DNA from: Acinetobacter sp. HR7
Lineage (GTDB): Bacteria > Pseudomonadota > Gammaproteobacteria > Pseudomonadales > Moraxellaceae
Direction of reading: 5' to 3'
DNA: 44,446 nt
NCBI RefSeq assembly: GCF_000773685.1
Contig: NZ_JPQO01000184.1
Span: 1-44,446 of the forward strand
Shown here: in pieces, positions 24,266 through 32,101 of the stretch
Layout: each line of letters begins with the position of its first letter
Numbering within the stretch: the stretch's first letter is position 1
The notes under the pieces: model-generated
Told to the model about the DNA's origin: nothing
What the model saw: the letters and a program-made list of their open reading frames with translations, nothing else
The model's database searches: none
Position numbers and translations under genes: made by a program

Positions 24266-25270
24266 TTAAATCACCACTGAATCTTGCTGATAAATACACT
24301 GCTGGGCAATTTGCTGTTGGTCTTCTTGAGAAAGTTCAACATCATCCCATTTCTGGATCTGATCCAGCAGCCAGATAAAATCTGCTAATTTCGGTTCAGC
24401 ACTTTCACCATGCATATTACGGATAATCTTCTGGATTTTATGGAAGTCATACACATGTTGCTGCGCAGAACATTCAAACTGGATGATCTGGTATTCCACC
24501 AGCATCTGCCAGACGTCAGATAAATCTTCCATGTGTTGCAGATCGGCTTGGGCTTTTTGAATCGCGGTCACTAATGCCTTTAAAGTCTGCGGATGCTGTT
24601 CAGCCCATTCCTGAGTGACTGCTAATACTTTATCTGCTACTGCCGGAATGATATTTGGACTGGAAGCGACAATAAAACTATGACCTTCAATCTGCGCCTG
24701 AATATTCCAAGGTTCACCGACACAAAAACCATCAAAAATATGCTGGGCAATGCCTTTCACCATTGAAGGTGGTGGGGAAGTCAACATATGAAAGCTTTTA
24801 GCAAAATCCGGATCGGTGAGTGCTAACCATTCACGTAAGCAAAAATGGTGGATCGAGTATTTATACACATGTGCCAGATTGACCGGTTTATTTTCTTTTA
24901 GCAATTGTACCACTTGGTGTGAGCTAAATTTTTCATCACTATTCGGTGGTAAATCCAGTGCATAACACAACTCCTGACGCAGGCTGATAAAGGCCTGATT
25001 GATACTCAACACTAATGGCGTTTGCAGATTGGCTTTGAGTTGATCCTGACCTAAAGCTGCTGCAGGTAACATCGCAGACAGACAATGTGCGGCATCCAGA
25101 AAGCCATACGCCAGACGGTCTCGCAAGCTAGCCCAAGACGCTTCACGGATCAGGTTCACTTTCAGGCCTTGTTCCTGAAAATAGCACTGTTTTTCTGCCC
25201 AGAGAATTGCGACACAATCGAGCAAGGGAATAAAACCGATATTGATTTCATGCTGTTCCAGTTCAGACAT
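24266..25270 (-). CDS. nasS: Nitrate/nitrite sensor NasS (NrtA/CmpA-like)
   Basis: A 334-residue periplasmic-binding-type protein without signal peptide or lipobox, hence cytoplasmic. It has NIGFIPLLDCVAILWAEKQ and FCVGEPWNIQAQ, the NrtA/CmpA ligand-binding blocks. In the known NasS-NasT pair it holds the antiterminator NasT until nitrate or nitrite binds. The ATG at 25270 follows GGAGAA at 5 nt; the longer frame to 25309 runs into the NasT gene. It lies 10 bp downstream of nasT on the same strand and is divergent from the nitrate genes. Confidence 0.9.
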   Translation of the reverse strand: MSELEQHEINIGFIPLLDCVAILWAEKQCYFQEQGLKVNLIREASWASLRDRLAYGFLDAAHCLSAMLPAAALGQDQLKANLQTPLVLSINQAFISLRQELCYALDLPPNSDEKFSSHQVVQLLKENKPVNLAHVYKYSIHHFCLREWLALTDPDFAKSFHMLTSPPPSMVKGIAQHIFDGFCVGEPWNIQAQIEGHSFIVASSPNIIPAVADKVLAVTQEWAEQHPQTLKALVTAIQKAQADLQHMEDLSDVWQMLVEYQIIQFECSAQQHVYDFHKIQKIIRNMHGESAEPKLADFIWLLDQIQKWDDVELSQEDQQQIAQQCIYQQDSVVI

Positions 25271-25280
25271 TATCTTCTCC

Positions 25281-25859
25281 TTATTCGCCCGATAATAGTT
25301 TTTGTGCATCTAAAAGACGGCGCGCCATTTCACCCAAGGTAATGCGGTGACTCATGGCATTTTTACGCAGCAGGGCAAAGGCCTGTTCTTCGCTCATGGA
25401 GTGCAGTTGTATTAACAAGGATTTGGCTTTATCGATGTCTCGGCGGTCTGCCAGCTTATCCTGAGTTTCCTTGAGATCATCCAATAGCTTTTTATGCTTA
25501 TGAAATTGCTCAATGGAAATCTCCATGATGCTATTTAGTTTGCTTGGGTCAATACCATCGACAATATACGCCGTCACACCGGCATCAATCGCGCTCTTGA
25601 TGGTGTCCTTGTTGGAGTTTTGGGTAAATAGAACCGTAGGTAATTCATATTGAGTTACACAGCTTTCGATAATGTCTCGGTGCGGGTGATCCATATTTAA
25701 TAAAATGACATCTGCCTGTAGATTCTTGACATGTACCATGCTCAGATCATGGACGATCAGGCAGGCTACAACAATAAAATCATGTGTGGTCAAAGAATCC
25801 TGAATAAATTCAGCACGCTCGGCATTGTCATCAATGAGTGCAATTTTAAGTTTTGGCAT
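25281..25859 (-). CDS. nasT: Transcription antiterminator NasT (ANTAR response regulator)
   Basis: A 192-residue protein. A receiver-like domain (1-125; IALIDDNAERAEFI) is followed by a coiled linker and an ANTAR RNA-binding domain (about 135-190; RDIDKAKSLLIQLHSMSEEQAFALLRK begins it). It binds paired hexaloop hairpins in nascent leader RNA to prevent termination. A matching hexaloop hairpin lies in the leader of the divergent nitrate operon at 26138-26155. It is co-transcribed with nasS. Confidence 0.93.
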   Translation of the reverse strand: MPKLKIALIDDNAERAEFIQDSLTTHDFIVVACLIVHDLSMVHVKNLQADVILLNMDHPHRDIIESCVTQYELPTVLFTQNSNKDTIKSAIDAGVTAYIVDGIDPSKLNSIMEISIEQFHKHKKLLDDLKETQDKLADRRDIDKAKSLLIQLHSMSEEQAFALLRKNAMSHRITLGEMARRLLDAQKLLSGE

Positions 25860-26097
25860 ATTACAGCTTTATTTTGATCCAATGATCGGTACATCTTGAG
25901 TGCATTTATATGCAATTTTTGCGCCATTTATAGGCAGTATAAAGCAGGGTTTCCTGCATTTTTATGATTCCTTTTTGTGCAAAGGCTTTTAAACGGTGCA
26001 ATTCCATCAATATCGTAGGGGATTGCGATGCCTATAAATAAGTTGAGCCAGCGCTTTATCACTAAAAAAATAAGTAAAAAAGCTATTTTTATAAAAT

Positions 26098-26113
26098 TGG
26101 CACAGATCCTGCA
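26098..26113 (+). promoter_or_regulatory. Sigma-54 promoter of the nitrate assimilation operon
   Basis: TGGCACAGATCCTGCA with correct GG/GC spacing. The predicted start lies near 26125, giving a leader of about 135 nt. The region from 25860 to here is AT-rich, with a TGCAT-TTA-TATGCA-like repeat and nothing else clear. Confidence 0.85.
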
Positions 26114-26125
26114 AAGTATTTACCG

Positions 26126-26260
26126 AGATGAAAGTATTGAGTCAAAGGCGACTCATACATGAAAATTTAGACGGCCAATGACGTCCGTTCTGTTCGATTC
26201 TGACCTGCCAAAGCAACAGGCCAGGATATTTATAACGTTCAGTTCTGGAGGAAGAGGGTC
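26126..26260 (+). promoter_or_regulatory. nas leader RNA with ANTAR-type hexaloop hairpin
   Basis: TGAGTC-AAAGGC-GACTCA (26138-26155) is a perfect 6-bp stem with a six-base loop having A at position 1 and G at position 4, the recognition rule for ANTAR proteins. A second stem (CCTGCC with GGcCAGG, about 26204-26226) lies downstream but lacks a strong U-tract. I did not find a second clear A..G hexaloop. Regulation by the adjacent NasT is inferred from family knowledge. Confidence 0.65.
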
Positions 26261-27610
26261 ATGTCTTCAAATTTACAAGCTCAAAAAGCAACTAAAATAA
26301 GTCTATTCAGTTTTTCCAGCGCAGCGATGCGTGCCTTCCACATGAGCTGGTTGGCATTCTTCGTCTGCTTTTTTGCCTGGTTTGCCTGCGCACCGCTGAT
26401 GCCAGTGATTGCAGGTGAATTCAACCTCACCAAAGCTCAAATTGCCAATATCAATATTGCCGCAGTCGCGATCACCATTCTGGTTCGACTGATTGTCGGT
26501 CCGCTGTGTGACAAATACGGCCCTCGTAAAGCCTATACCGCATTGCTGATCATCGGCAGTATTCCGGTATTTGGTGTTGCAGCTTCTAACAGCTACGAAT
26601 CTTTCCTGTTCTTCCGTCTGCTGATCGGTGCGATCGGTGCCAGCTTCGTGATTACCCAATACCACACCAGCATCATGTTTGCGCCAAATGTGGTGGGTAC
26701 AGCGAATGCAGCAAGTGCAGGCTGGGGTAATGCAGGTGGTGGTGCGACACAGGCGCTCATGCCTTTAATGCTGGCAGCGATTGTAATGTTCGGTGTTGAA
26801 CAGGCAATGGGCTGGAGAATTGCGCTGATCGTCCCTGGTCTGATGATGGTCATCGTAGGGATCCTGTACTGGAAACTGACTCAAGACTGCCCACAAGGCA
26901 ACTTTAAAGAATTACGCGAACAAGGCGTAAGTGTCGGCAGCGACAAAAAAGGTGGTATGGCAATCCTGTTGCATGCAGCGAAAAACTACCGCGTATGGAT
27001 CCTTTTTGGTGCTTATGCAGCCTGCTTCGGTATCGAAATCTTCATTCACAACATCGTAGCGATGTACTACGTGGACAACTTTCAGTTTGGCCTCAAAGAA
27101 GCAGGTATGACTGCGGGGATCTTTGGTCTGCTGGCACTGTTTGCCCGTGCATTGGGTGGCATCGTGTCAGACCGAGTGGCACTGAAAAAAGGTCTGGACG
27201 GACGTACCAAAGTCCTGTTCGGCATGATCATGCTGGAAGGCCTGTTCCTGATCCTGTTCTCGCAAATGAATAGCGCAATCCTGGCAATTCTCAGCATGAC
27301 GGTATTCGCATTGTTTACCCACATGGCATGTGGTGCGACTTATGCGCTGGTCCCTTTCATTGACCGCGATGCACTAGGTGGCGTAGCCGGCATTATCGGT
27401 GCAGGCGGCAACGTGGGTGCAGTTGCTGCAGGTTTCTTACTGAAAGGCATGCTGGATATTCAAACCACATTAATGGTGCTGGGTGGACTCGTCGTGATCG
27501 CTGCAAGCTGTGTCCTGATGATCCGCTTCTCGGTTGAGCATAAGGAAAAAGAGCAACGTCTGTTTGAACAGGCACTCCAGGATCGCAACCTCGCTGACGC
27601 GCAAAATTAA
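26261..27610 (+). CDS. narK: Nitrate/nitrite transporter, MFS NNP family
   Basis: A 449-residue, 12-helix major-facilitator protein. It has the NNP-family glycine-rich signature GWGNAGGGATQALMPL in helix 5, a second glycine-rich block (AGIIGAGGNVGAV) in helix 11 and the GPLCDKYGPRKAY loop between helices 2 and 3. It imports nitrate for assimilation. The ATG at 26261 follows GGAGGAAGAGGG. It is the first gene of the operon leading to nirB and nasA. The gene name varies between species (nasA, narK, nrtP); narK is used as the family name. Confidence 0.92.
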   Translation: MSSNLQAQKATKISLFSFSSAAMRAFHMSWLAFFVCFFAWFACAPLMPVIAGEFNLTKAQIANINIAAVAITILVRLIVGPLCDKYGPRKAYTALLIIGSIPVFGVAASNSYESFLFFRLLIGAIGASFVITQYHTSIMFAPNVVGTANAASAGWGNAGGGATQALMPLMLAAIVMFGVEQAMGWRIALIVPGLMMVIVGILYWKLTQDCPQGNFKELREQGVSVGSDKKGGMAILLHAAKNYRVWILFGAYAACFGIEIFIHNIVAMYYVDNFQFGLKEAGMTAGIFGLLALFARALGGIVSDRVALKKGLDGRTKVLFGMIMLEGLFLILFSQMNSAILAILSMTVFALFTHMACGATYALVPFIDRDALGGVAGIIGAGGNVGAVAAGFLLKGMLDIQTTLMVLGGLVVIAASCVLMIRFSVEHKEKEQRLFEQALQDRNLADAQN

Positions 27611-27645
27611 GACCAGATATTTAAAAATTAGTAGGAAGTAAACTT

Positions 27646-30192
27646 ATGAAAATTATCATGATTGGTCATGGCATGGTGGGCCACAAGTTTATCGAATCTG
27701 TACTGGAACAGGCAGGCGATGACGTTGAAATCACAATTTTGGCCGAAGAACCACGACTGGCTTATGACCGTGTCCATTTGACTGAATATTTCAGTGGAAA
27801 ATCTGCAAAAGATTTAACCTTATGTCGTTCTGACTTTGCAGATGCGTATGGTATTGACTTGCGTCTAGGTACTAAAGCGGTTTCTATCAATCAGGTAACA
27901 CGTACAGTAACCACCCAGCATGGTGAAGAACTAACTTATGACAAGCTGATTCTGGCAACGGGTTCTTATGCTTTCGTTCCACCCATTCCTGGTAATGACC
28001 GTGAAAATTGCTTTGTTTACCGTACTATTGAAGATCTGGATGCCATTCGTGCAGCGAGCTTAAATGCCAAAACGGGTGTAGTCATTGGTGGCGGCCTGTT
28101 AGGTCTGGAAGCTGCCAAAGCCCTACGTGACCTGAATCTGGAAACGCATGTGGTCGAATTCGCACCACGCTTAATGGCAGTACAGATCGATGATCTGGGT
28201 GGCAAAGTACTACGTACCAAAATTGAAGATCTGGGCGTTAAAGTCCATACCCAAAAAGCCACCTCGTCTATTGAAGACGGCGTAAATGCTAAACACGTGA
28301 TGAAGTTCGGTGATGGTGCTGAGCTGGAAACCGACATCATCCTGTTCTCTGCGGGGATCCGTCCACGCGACGAACTGGCACGTCAAAGTGGCCTGGCGAT
28401 TGGTGAACGCGGTGGTATCGTGATCAATGATTACTGCCAGACATCAAATCCGGACATTTACGCAATTGGTGAATGTGCGCTGTGGAATAACAAGATTTTT
28501 GGTCTGGTTGCGCCCGGCTACGACATGGCACGTATTGCTGCGAAACATGTACTGCAAGAAGAATGTGCCGCATTTACTGGCGCGGACATGAGCACCAAGT
28601 TGAAACTGATGGGTGTGGATGTTGCATCAGTTGGCGATGCACATGCCATGACACCAGGTTCACTGAGCTACTTCTATGCCGATGAAGCAGCACAGATCTA
28701 CAAGAAAATTGTCGTAAACGCAGAAAAAACCAAACTACTGGGTGCAGTGCTGGTTGGTTGTGCAAAAGAATATAACGACCTATTGCAAATGATGCTGAAT
28801 GGTCTGGAAATCCCGGAAAATCCAGAAAGCCTGATCATGCCAGGCTTTGATCAGGCAGCAGCAAAAACGGGTGGTAGCGGTGTAGATCTGCTTCCAGACA
28901 GCGCAACGATCTGTTCATGTAATAACGTTTCTAAAGCGGATATCTGTTCTGCGATTGCCGATGGTTCAACTTCTCTCGGTGCACTGAAAAAATGCACCAA
29001 AGCCGCAACGGCTTGTGGTGGATGTGCACCGCTGGTGACGCAAGTTCTGAAGTCTGAATTACAACGTCAAGGTGTTACCGTAAACAACCATCTCTGCGAA
29101 CACTTTGCTTATTCACGCCAGGAACTGTATCACCTGGTTCGTGTCAATGAGATCAAGACCTTTGATGACCTGATCCAGCAACATGGTCATGGTCTAGGCT
29201 GTGATATCTGTAAGCCAACAGTGGCAAACATCCTGGCATCTTGCTGGAATGACTTTGTCCTGAAACCAAGCCATGCCGGCCTGCAAGACAGTAACGACTA
29301 TTACCTTGGTAACATTCAAAAAGATGGTACTTACTCTGTCGTTCCTCGTATGGCGGGTGGTGAAGTCACTCCAGATGGTCTGATCGTAATTGGTCAGATT
29401 GCTAAAGAATATGGTCTGTATACCAAACTGACTGGCGGCCAGCGTGTCGATATGTTTGGTGCGCAACTACATCAATTACCAGAAATCTGGGAAAAACTGA
29501 TCAATGCCGGTTTTGAGTCTGGTCATGCCTACGGTAAATCGCTGCGTACGGTTAAATCTTGTGTTGGTAGCACCTGGTGTCGTTATGGTGTAGATGATTC
29601 TGTGGGCTTGGCGATCTATTTGGAAAACCGCTACAAGGGCTTACGTTCTCCACACAAACTGAAAATGGCCGTGTCTGGCTGTACCCGTGAATGTGCCGAA
29701 GCACAAAGCAAAGACGTCGGTGTGATTGCCACTGAAAAAGGCTGGAACCTCTATGTCTGCGGTAACGGCGGTATGAAACCGCGTCATGCTGAACTACTGG
29801 CATCAGATCTGGATACGCAAACTTTAGTCCGCTATATCGACCGTTTCTTCATGTTCTATATCCAGACGGCTGATCGTTTGCAACGTACTTCAGTATGGCG
29901 CGACAACCTCGAAGGCGGCCTGGATTATCTGAAAGATGTCATCGTCAATGACTCACTGGGTCTTGCAGCAGAATTAGAGCGTCGTATGGAGCATGTGGTG
30001 GGTACTTATCAGGATGAATGGCGTACTGCAGTTGAAAATCCAGAAGTCCGTAAACGTTTCAAAACCTTTATTAATGCCAAGGCTGAACAGCAAAACGATC
30101 CGCACGTTCAATTTACTGAAGTGCGTGGTCAGATCCGTCCAAAAACTGAAGCTGAACGCAATGCCAGCCGTATTCCGGTAGTTGAAGCCTGA
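27646..30192 (+). CDS. nirB: Assimilatory nitrite reductase, large subunit NirB
   Basis: An 848-residue enzyme reducing nitrite to ammonia with NAD(P)H. Order: FAD/NAD(P) oxidoreductase domain (1-290; ILATGSYAF, VVIGGGLLGLEAA), BFD-like [2Fe-2S] domain (CSCNNVSKADI with CGGCAPL, then CDICKP), nitrite/sulfite reductase ferredoxin-like domain, and the siroheme-[4Fe-4S] site with C-X5-C (639, 645) and C-X3-C (679, 683). Length is normal. It lies 35 bp after the transporter and 24 bp before the NirD fusion gene. Confidence 0.95.
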   Translation: MKIIMIGHGMVGHKFIESVLEQAGDDVEITILAEEPRLAYDRVHLTEYFSGKSAKDLTLCRSDFADAYGIDLRLGTKAVSINQVTRTVTTQHGEELTYDKLILATGSYAFVPPIPGNDRENCFVYRTIEDLDAIRAASLNAKTGVVIGGGLLGLEAAKALRDLNLETHVVEFAPRLMAVQIDDLGGKVLRTKIEDLGVKVHTQKATSSIEDGVNAKHVMKFGDGAELETDIILFSAGIRPRDELARQSGLAIGERGGIVINDYCQTSNPDIYAIGECALWNNKIFGLVAPGYDMARIAAKHVLQEECAAFTGADMSTKLKLMGVDVASVGDAHAMTPGSLSYFYADEAAQIYKKIVVNAEKTKLLGAVLVGCAKEYNDLLQMMLNGLEIPENPESLIMPGFDQAAAKTGGSGVDLLPDSATICSCNNVSKADICSAIADGSTSLGALKKCTKAATACGGCAPLVTQVLKSELQRQGVTVNNHLCEHFAYSRQELYHLVRVNEIKTFDDLIQQHGHGLGCDICKPTVANILASCWNDFVLKPSHAGLQDSNDYYLGNIQKDGTYSVVPRMAGGEVTPDGLIVIGQIAKEYGLYTKLTGGQRVDMFGAQLHQLPEIWEKLINAGFESGHAYGKSLRTVKSCVGSTWCRYGVDDSVGLAIYLENRYKGLRSPHKLKMAVSGCTRECAEAQSKDVGVIATEKGWNLYVCGNGGMKPRHAELLASDLDTQTLVRYIDRFFMFYIQTADRLQRTSVWRDNLEGGLDYLKDVIVNDSLGLAAELERRMEHVVGTYQDEWRTAVENPEVRKRFKTFINAKAEQQNDPHVQFTEVRGQIRPKTEAERNASRIPVVEA

Positions 30193-30216
30193 TTCAAAGA
30201 ATAAAGGAGCAAGAAT

Positions 30217-31827
30217 ATGACAATGTTTAAAGATATGAATGAACTGAATTGGGTTGAAGTATGTGCACTGGATGACATTACCCCAAATACTGGTGTTGCA
30301 GCCTTGGTGGAAGATCAGCAAATTGCGATCTTCCGTGTGGGTTCAGAAAAACGTGTTTATGCACTCAGTAATCAGGATCCATTTAGTAAAGCATTTGTGA
30401 TGTCACGCGGTATCATTGGTGACCTGCAAGGTGAGCGCGTTGTCGCTTCACCAATTTACAAGCAGCATTTCAGTCTGGCGACTGGCCGCTGTCTGGAAGA
30501 TAAAGACCAGAAGCTACTGGTTTTTCCAAGCAAGATTGAAAACGGCAAAGTATTCATTAGCCCAGTGCCACAAAAAACTTATATCACCAATAACGGTGTT
30601 TCACCTGAAAAAATGAAACTAGTATTGGTGGGTAATGGTTTAGCTGGCATGCGCTGTCTAGAAGACCTGCTGGATATGGCGCCAGACCGTTATGAAATTA
30701 CTGTGATTGGTGAAGAGCCTTGGGGCAACTACAACCGCATCATGCTGTCGCCAGTGCTTTCTGGCGAGAAAACCATTGATGACATCATGCTGCATCCGCA
30801 TGTATGGTATGCCGACAAAGGTATTCGTCTGATTGCAGGTGATCCAGCGGTTCGCATTGATCGTCCGCATAAGCAGGTTTATACCGAAAAAGGCGAAGTG
30901 ATCAGTTATGACCGTTTGATTCTGGCGACGGGTTCCAAGCCATTTGTTCCGCCAATTCCAGGTAGCGACTTAAAAGGCGTACTCAGCTTCCGCGACATTT
31001 ATGACGTGAACAACATGCTGAACTACTGCAAAACCAAGAAAAATGCGGTCGTCATCGGCGGTGGCTTATTAGGCCTAGAGGCGGCTTATGGCCTGAAACA
31101 GCAAGGCATGAATGTCACCGTATTGCATCTGATGGATCGCATTATGGATCGTCAGCTGGATAGCAAAGCCAGCCAGATGCTGAAAACAGCGATTGAGCAG
31201 AAGGGCATCACCATCCTGACCGAAGCGAATACCGAATGTCTGATTGGTAAAGAAGGACATGTGACCCAAGTGAAATTAAAAGATGGCACCGTGCTGGCTG
31301 CTGATCTGGTGGTCTTCGCAGTGGGTATTCGTCCAAATATCACATTGGCGCAAAGTGCTGGTCTGCGTTGTAATCGCGGTGTGCTGGTAAATGACACCAT
31401 GCAGACTTTTGACCCAAGTATTTATGCGGTGGGTGAATGTATCGAGCACCGTGGTCAAACCTTTGGTCTGGTTGAACCACTTTGGGGCCAAGCATTCATT
31501 TGTGCATCACATCTGGCCGAGCATGGCAGCCTGACCTTTAAAGCGCCAACGGTTCCGACTCAGCTGAAAGTGAGTGGTTGTGATGTGTTCTCGGCAGGTG
31601 ACTTCGAACCAAAAGATGATTTTGAAGATATCGTGTTGAATGACGAAAAGCGTCAAATCTATAAACGCATTATTATTCAAAAGGATAAAGTCATTGGTGC
31701 AGTGCTGTTTGGTGATACCGAGGATGGTGCCTGGTATGCCGAACTGATTGCAGATCAGACACCGATCACTTCGATTCGAAATAAACTGCTGTTTGGTCGG
31801 GATTTTGCATTAAAGAAAGCAGGGTAA
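30217..31827 (+). CDS. NirD-like subunit fused to FAD/NAD(P) oxidoreductase
   Basis: A 536-residue fusion. Residues 1-115 resemble the nitrite reductase small subunit NirD: a Rieske-like fold without the iron-sulfur Cys/His pairs. Residues 130-515 form a pyridine-nucleotide disulfide-oxidoreductase-type reductase with LVLVGNGLAGMRCLEDL and VVIGGGLLGLEAAYGL dinucleotide motifs. It may serve NirB as small subunit and pass electrons to NasA, replacing a separate NasB/NasC. Its reductase half is visibly similar to the N-terminus of NirB, which suggests a duplication. The ATG at 30217 follows AAAGGAGC. Confidence 0.88.
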   Translation: MTMFKDMNELNWVEVCALDDITPNTGVAALVEDQQIAIFRVGSEKRVYALSNQDPFSKAFVMSRGIIGDLQGERVVASPIYKQHFSLATGRCLEDKDQKLLVFPSKIENGKVFISPVPQKTYITNNGVSPEKMKLVLVGNGLAGMRCLEDLLDMAPDRYEITVIGEEPWGNYNRIMLSPVLSGEKTIDDIMLHPHVWYADKGIRLIAGDPAVRIDRPHKQVYTEKGEVISYDRLILATGSKPFVPPIPGSDLKGVLSFRDIYDVNNMLNYCKTKKNAVVIGGGLLGLEAAYGLKQQGMNVTVLHLMDRIMDRQLDSKASQMLKTAIEQKGITILTEANTECLIGKEGHVTQVKLKDGTVLAADLVVFAVGIRPNITLAQSAGLRCNRGVLVNDTMQTFDPSIYAVGECIEHRGQTFGLVEPLWGQAFICASHLAEHGSLTFKAPTVPTQLKVSGCDVFSAGDFEPKDDFEDIVLNDEKRQIYKRIIIQKDKVIGAVLFGDTEDGAWYAELIADQTPITSIRNKLLFGRDFALKKAG

Positions 31828-31841
31828 TTAGATCTCTGTAA

Positions 31842-32015
31842 TTAGTACTTCATGACAAGGATGTCATAGCCTCAAATGAAGTACTAAAGCAACCATTTAC
31901 GTGTAGGCACTTCCTTACTTTTGAAAGATCAAAAGTAACAAAAATCTTGGATTCCCATACATTACTTCCTGTAATGATGGGAATCGGTGGCATCCATGCC
32001 ACCTCACGATAGTGA
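31842..32015. repeat. Hairpin-dense intergenic element between the NirD fusion and nasA
   Basis: Five inverted repeats pack into 174 bp. TTAGTACTTCAT pairs with ATGAAGTACTAA (31842-31853 with 31876-31887) and contains a nested ATGACA/TGTCAT. TTACTTTTGA pairs with TCAAAAGTAA (31915-31938). ATTCCCAT-A-CATTAC pairs with GTAATG-ATGGGAAT (31951-31984). GGTGGCAT pairs with ATGCCACC (31986-32003). TCAC pairs with GTGA (32004-32015). None has a terminator U-tract. It looks like a composite intergenic palindromic unit. A 63-codon frame across it is not a credible gene. Confidence 0.7.
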
Positions 32016-32101
32016 ATGCTTACACAAATTTCGTATTTCAAATAAAGCCAAGATAAAAATCGGAATTACGTGAATTTAGATGATTAAGGAGCACAGCAGC
32101 A

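Noticed and set aside
31850..32041. 63-codon minus-strand open frame across the intergenic hairpins
   Set aside because: It is built from palindromic sequence, has no ribosome-binding site and lies within a probable repeat element.
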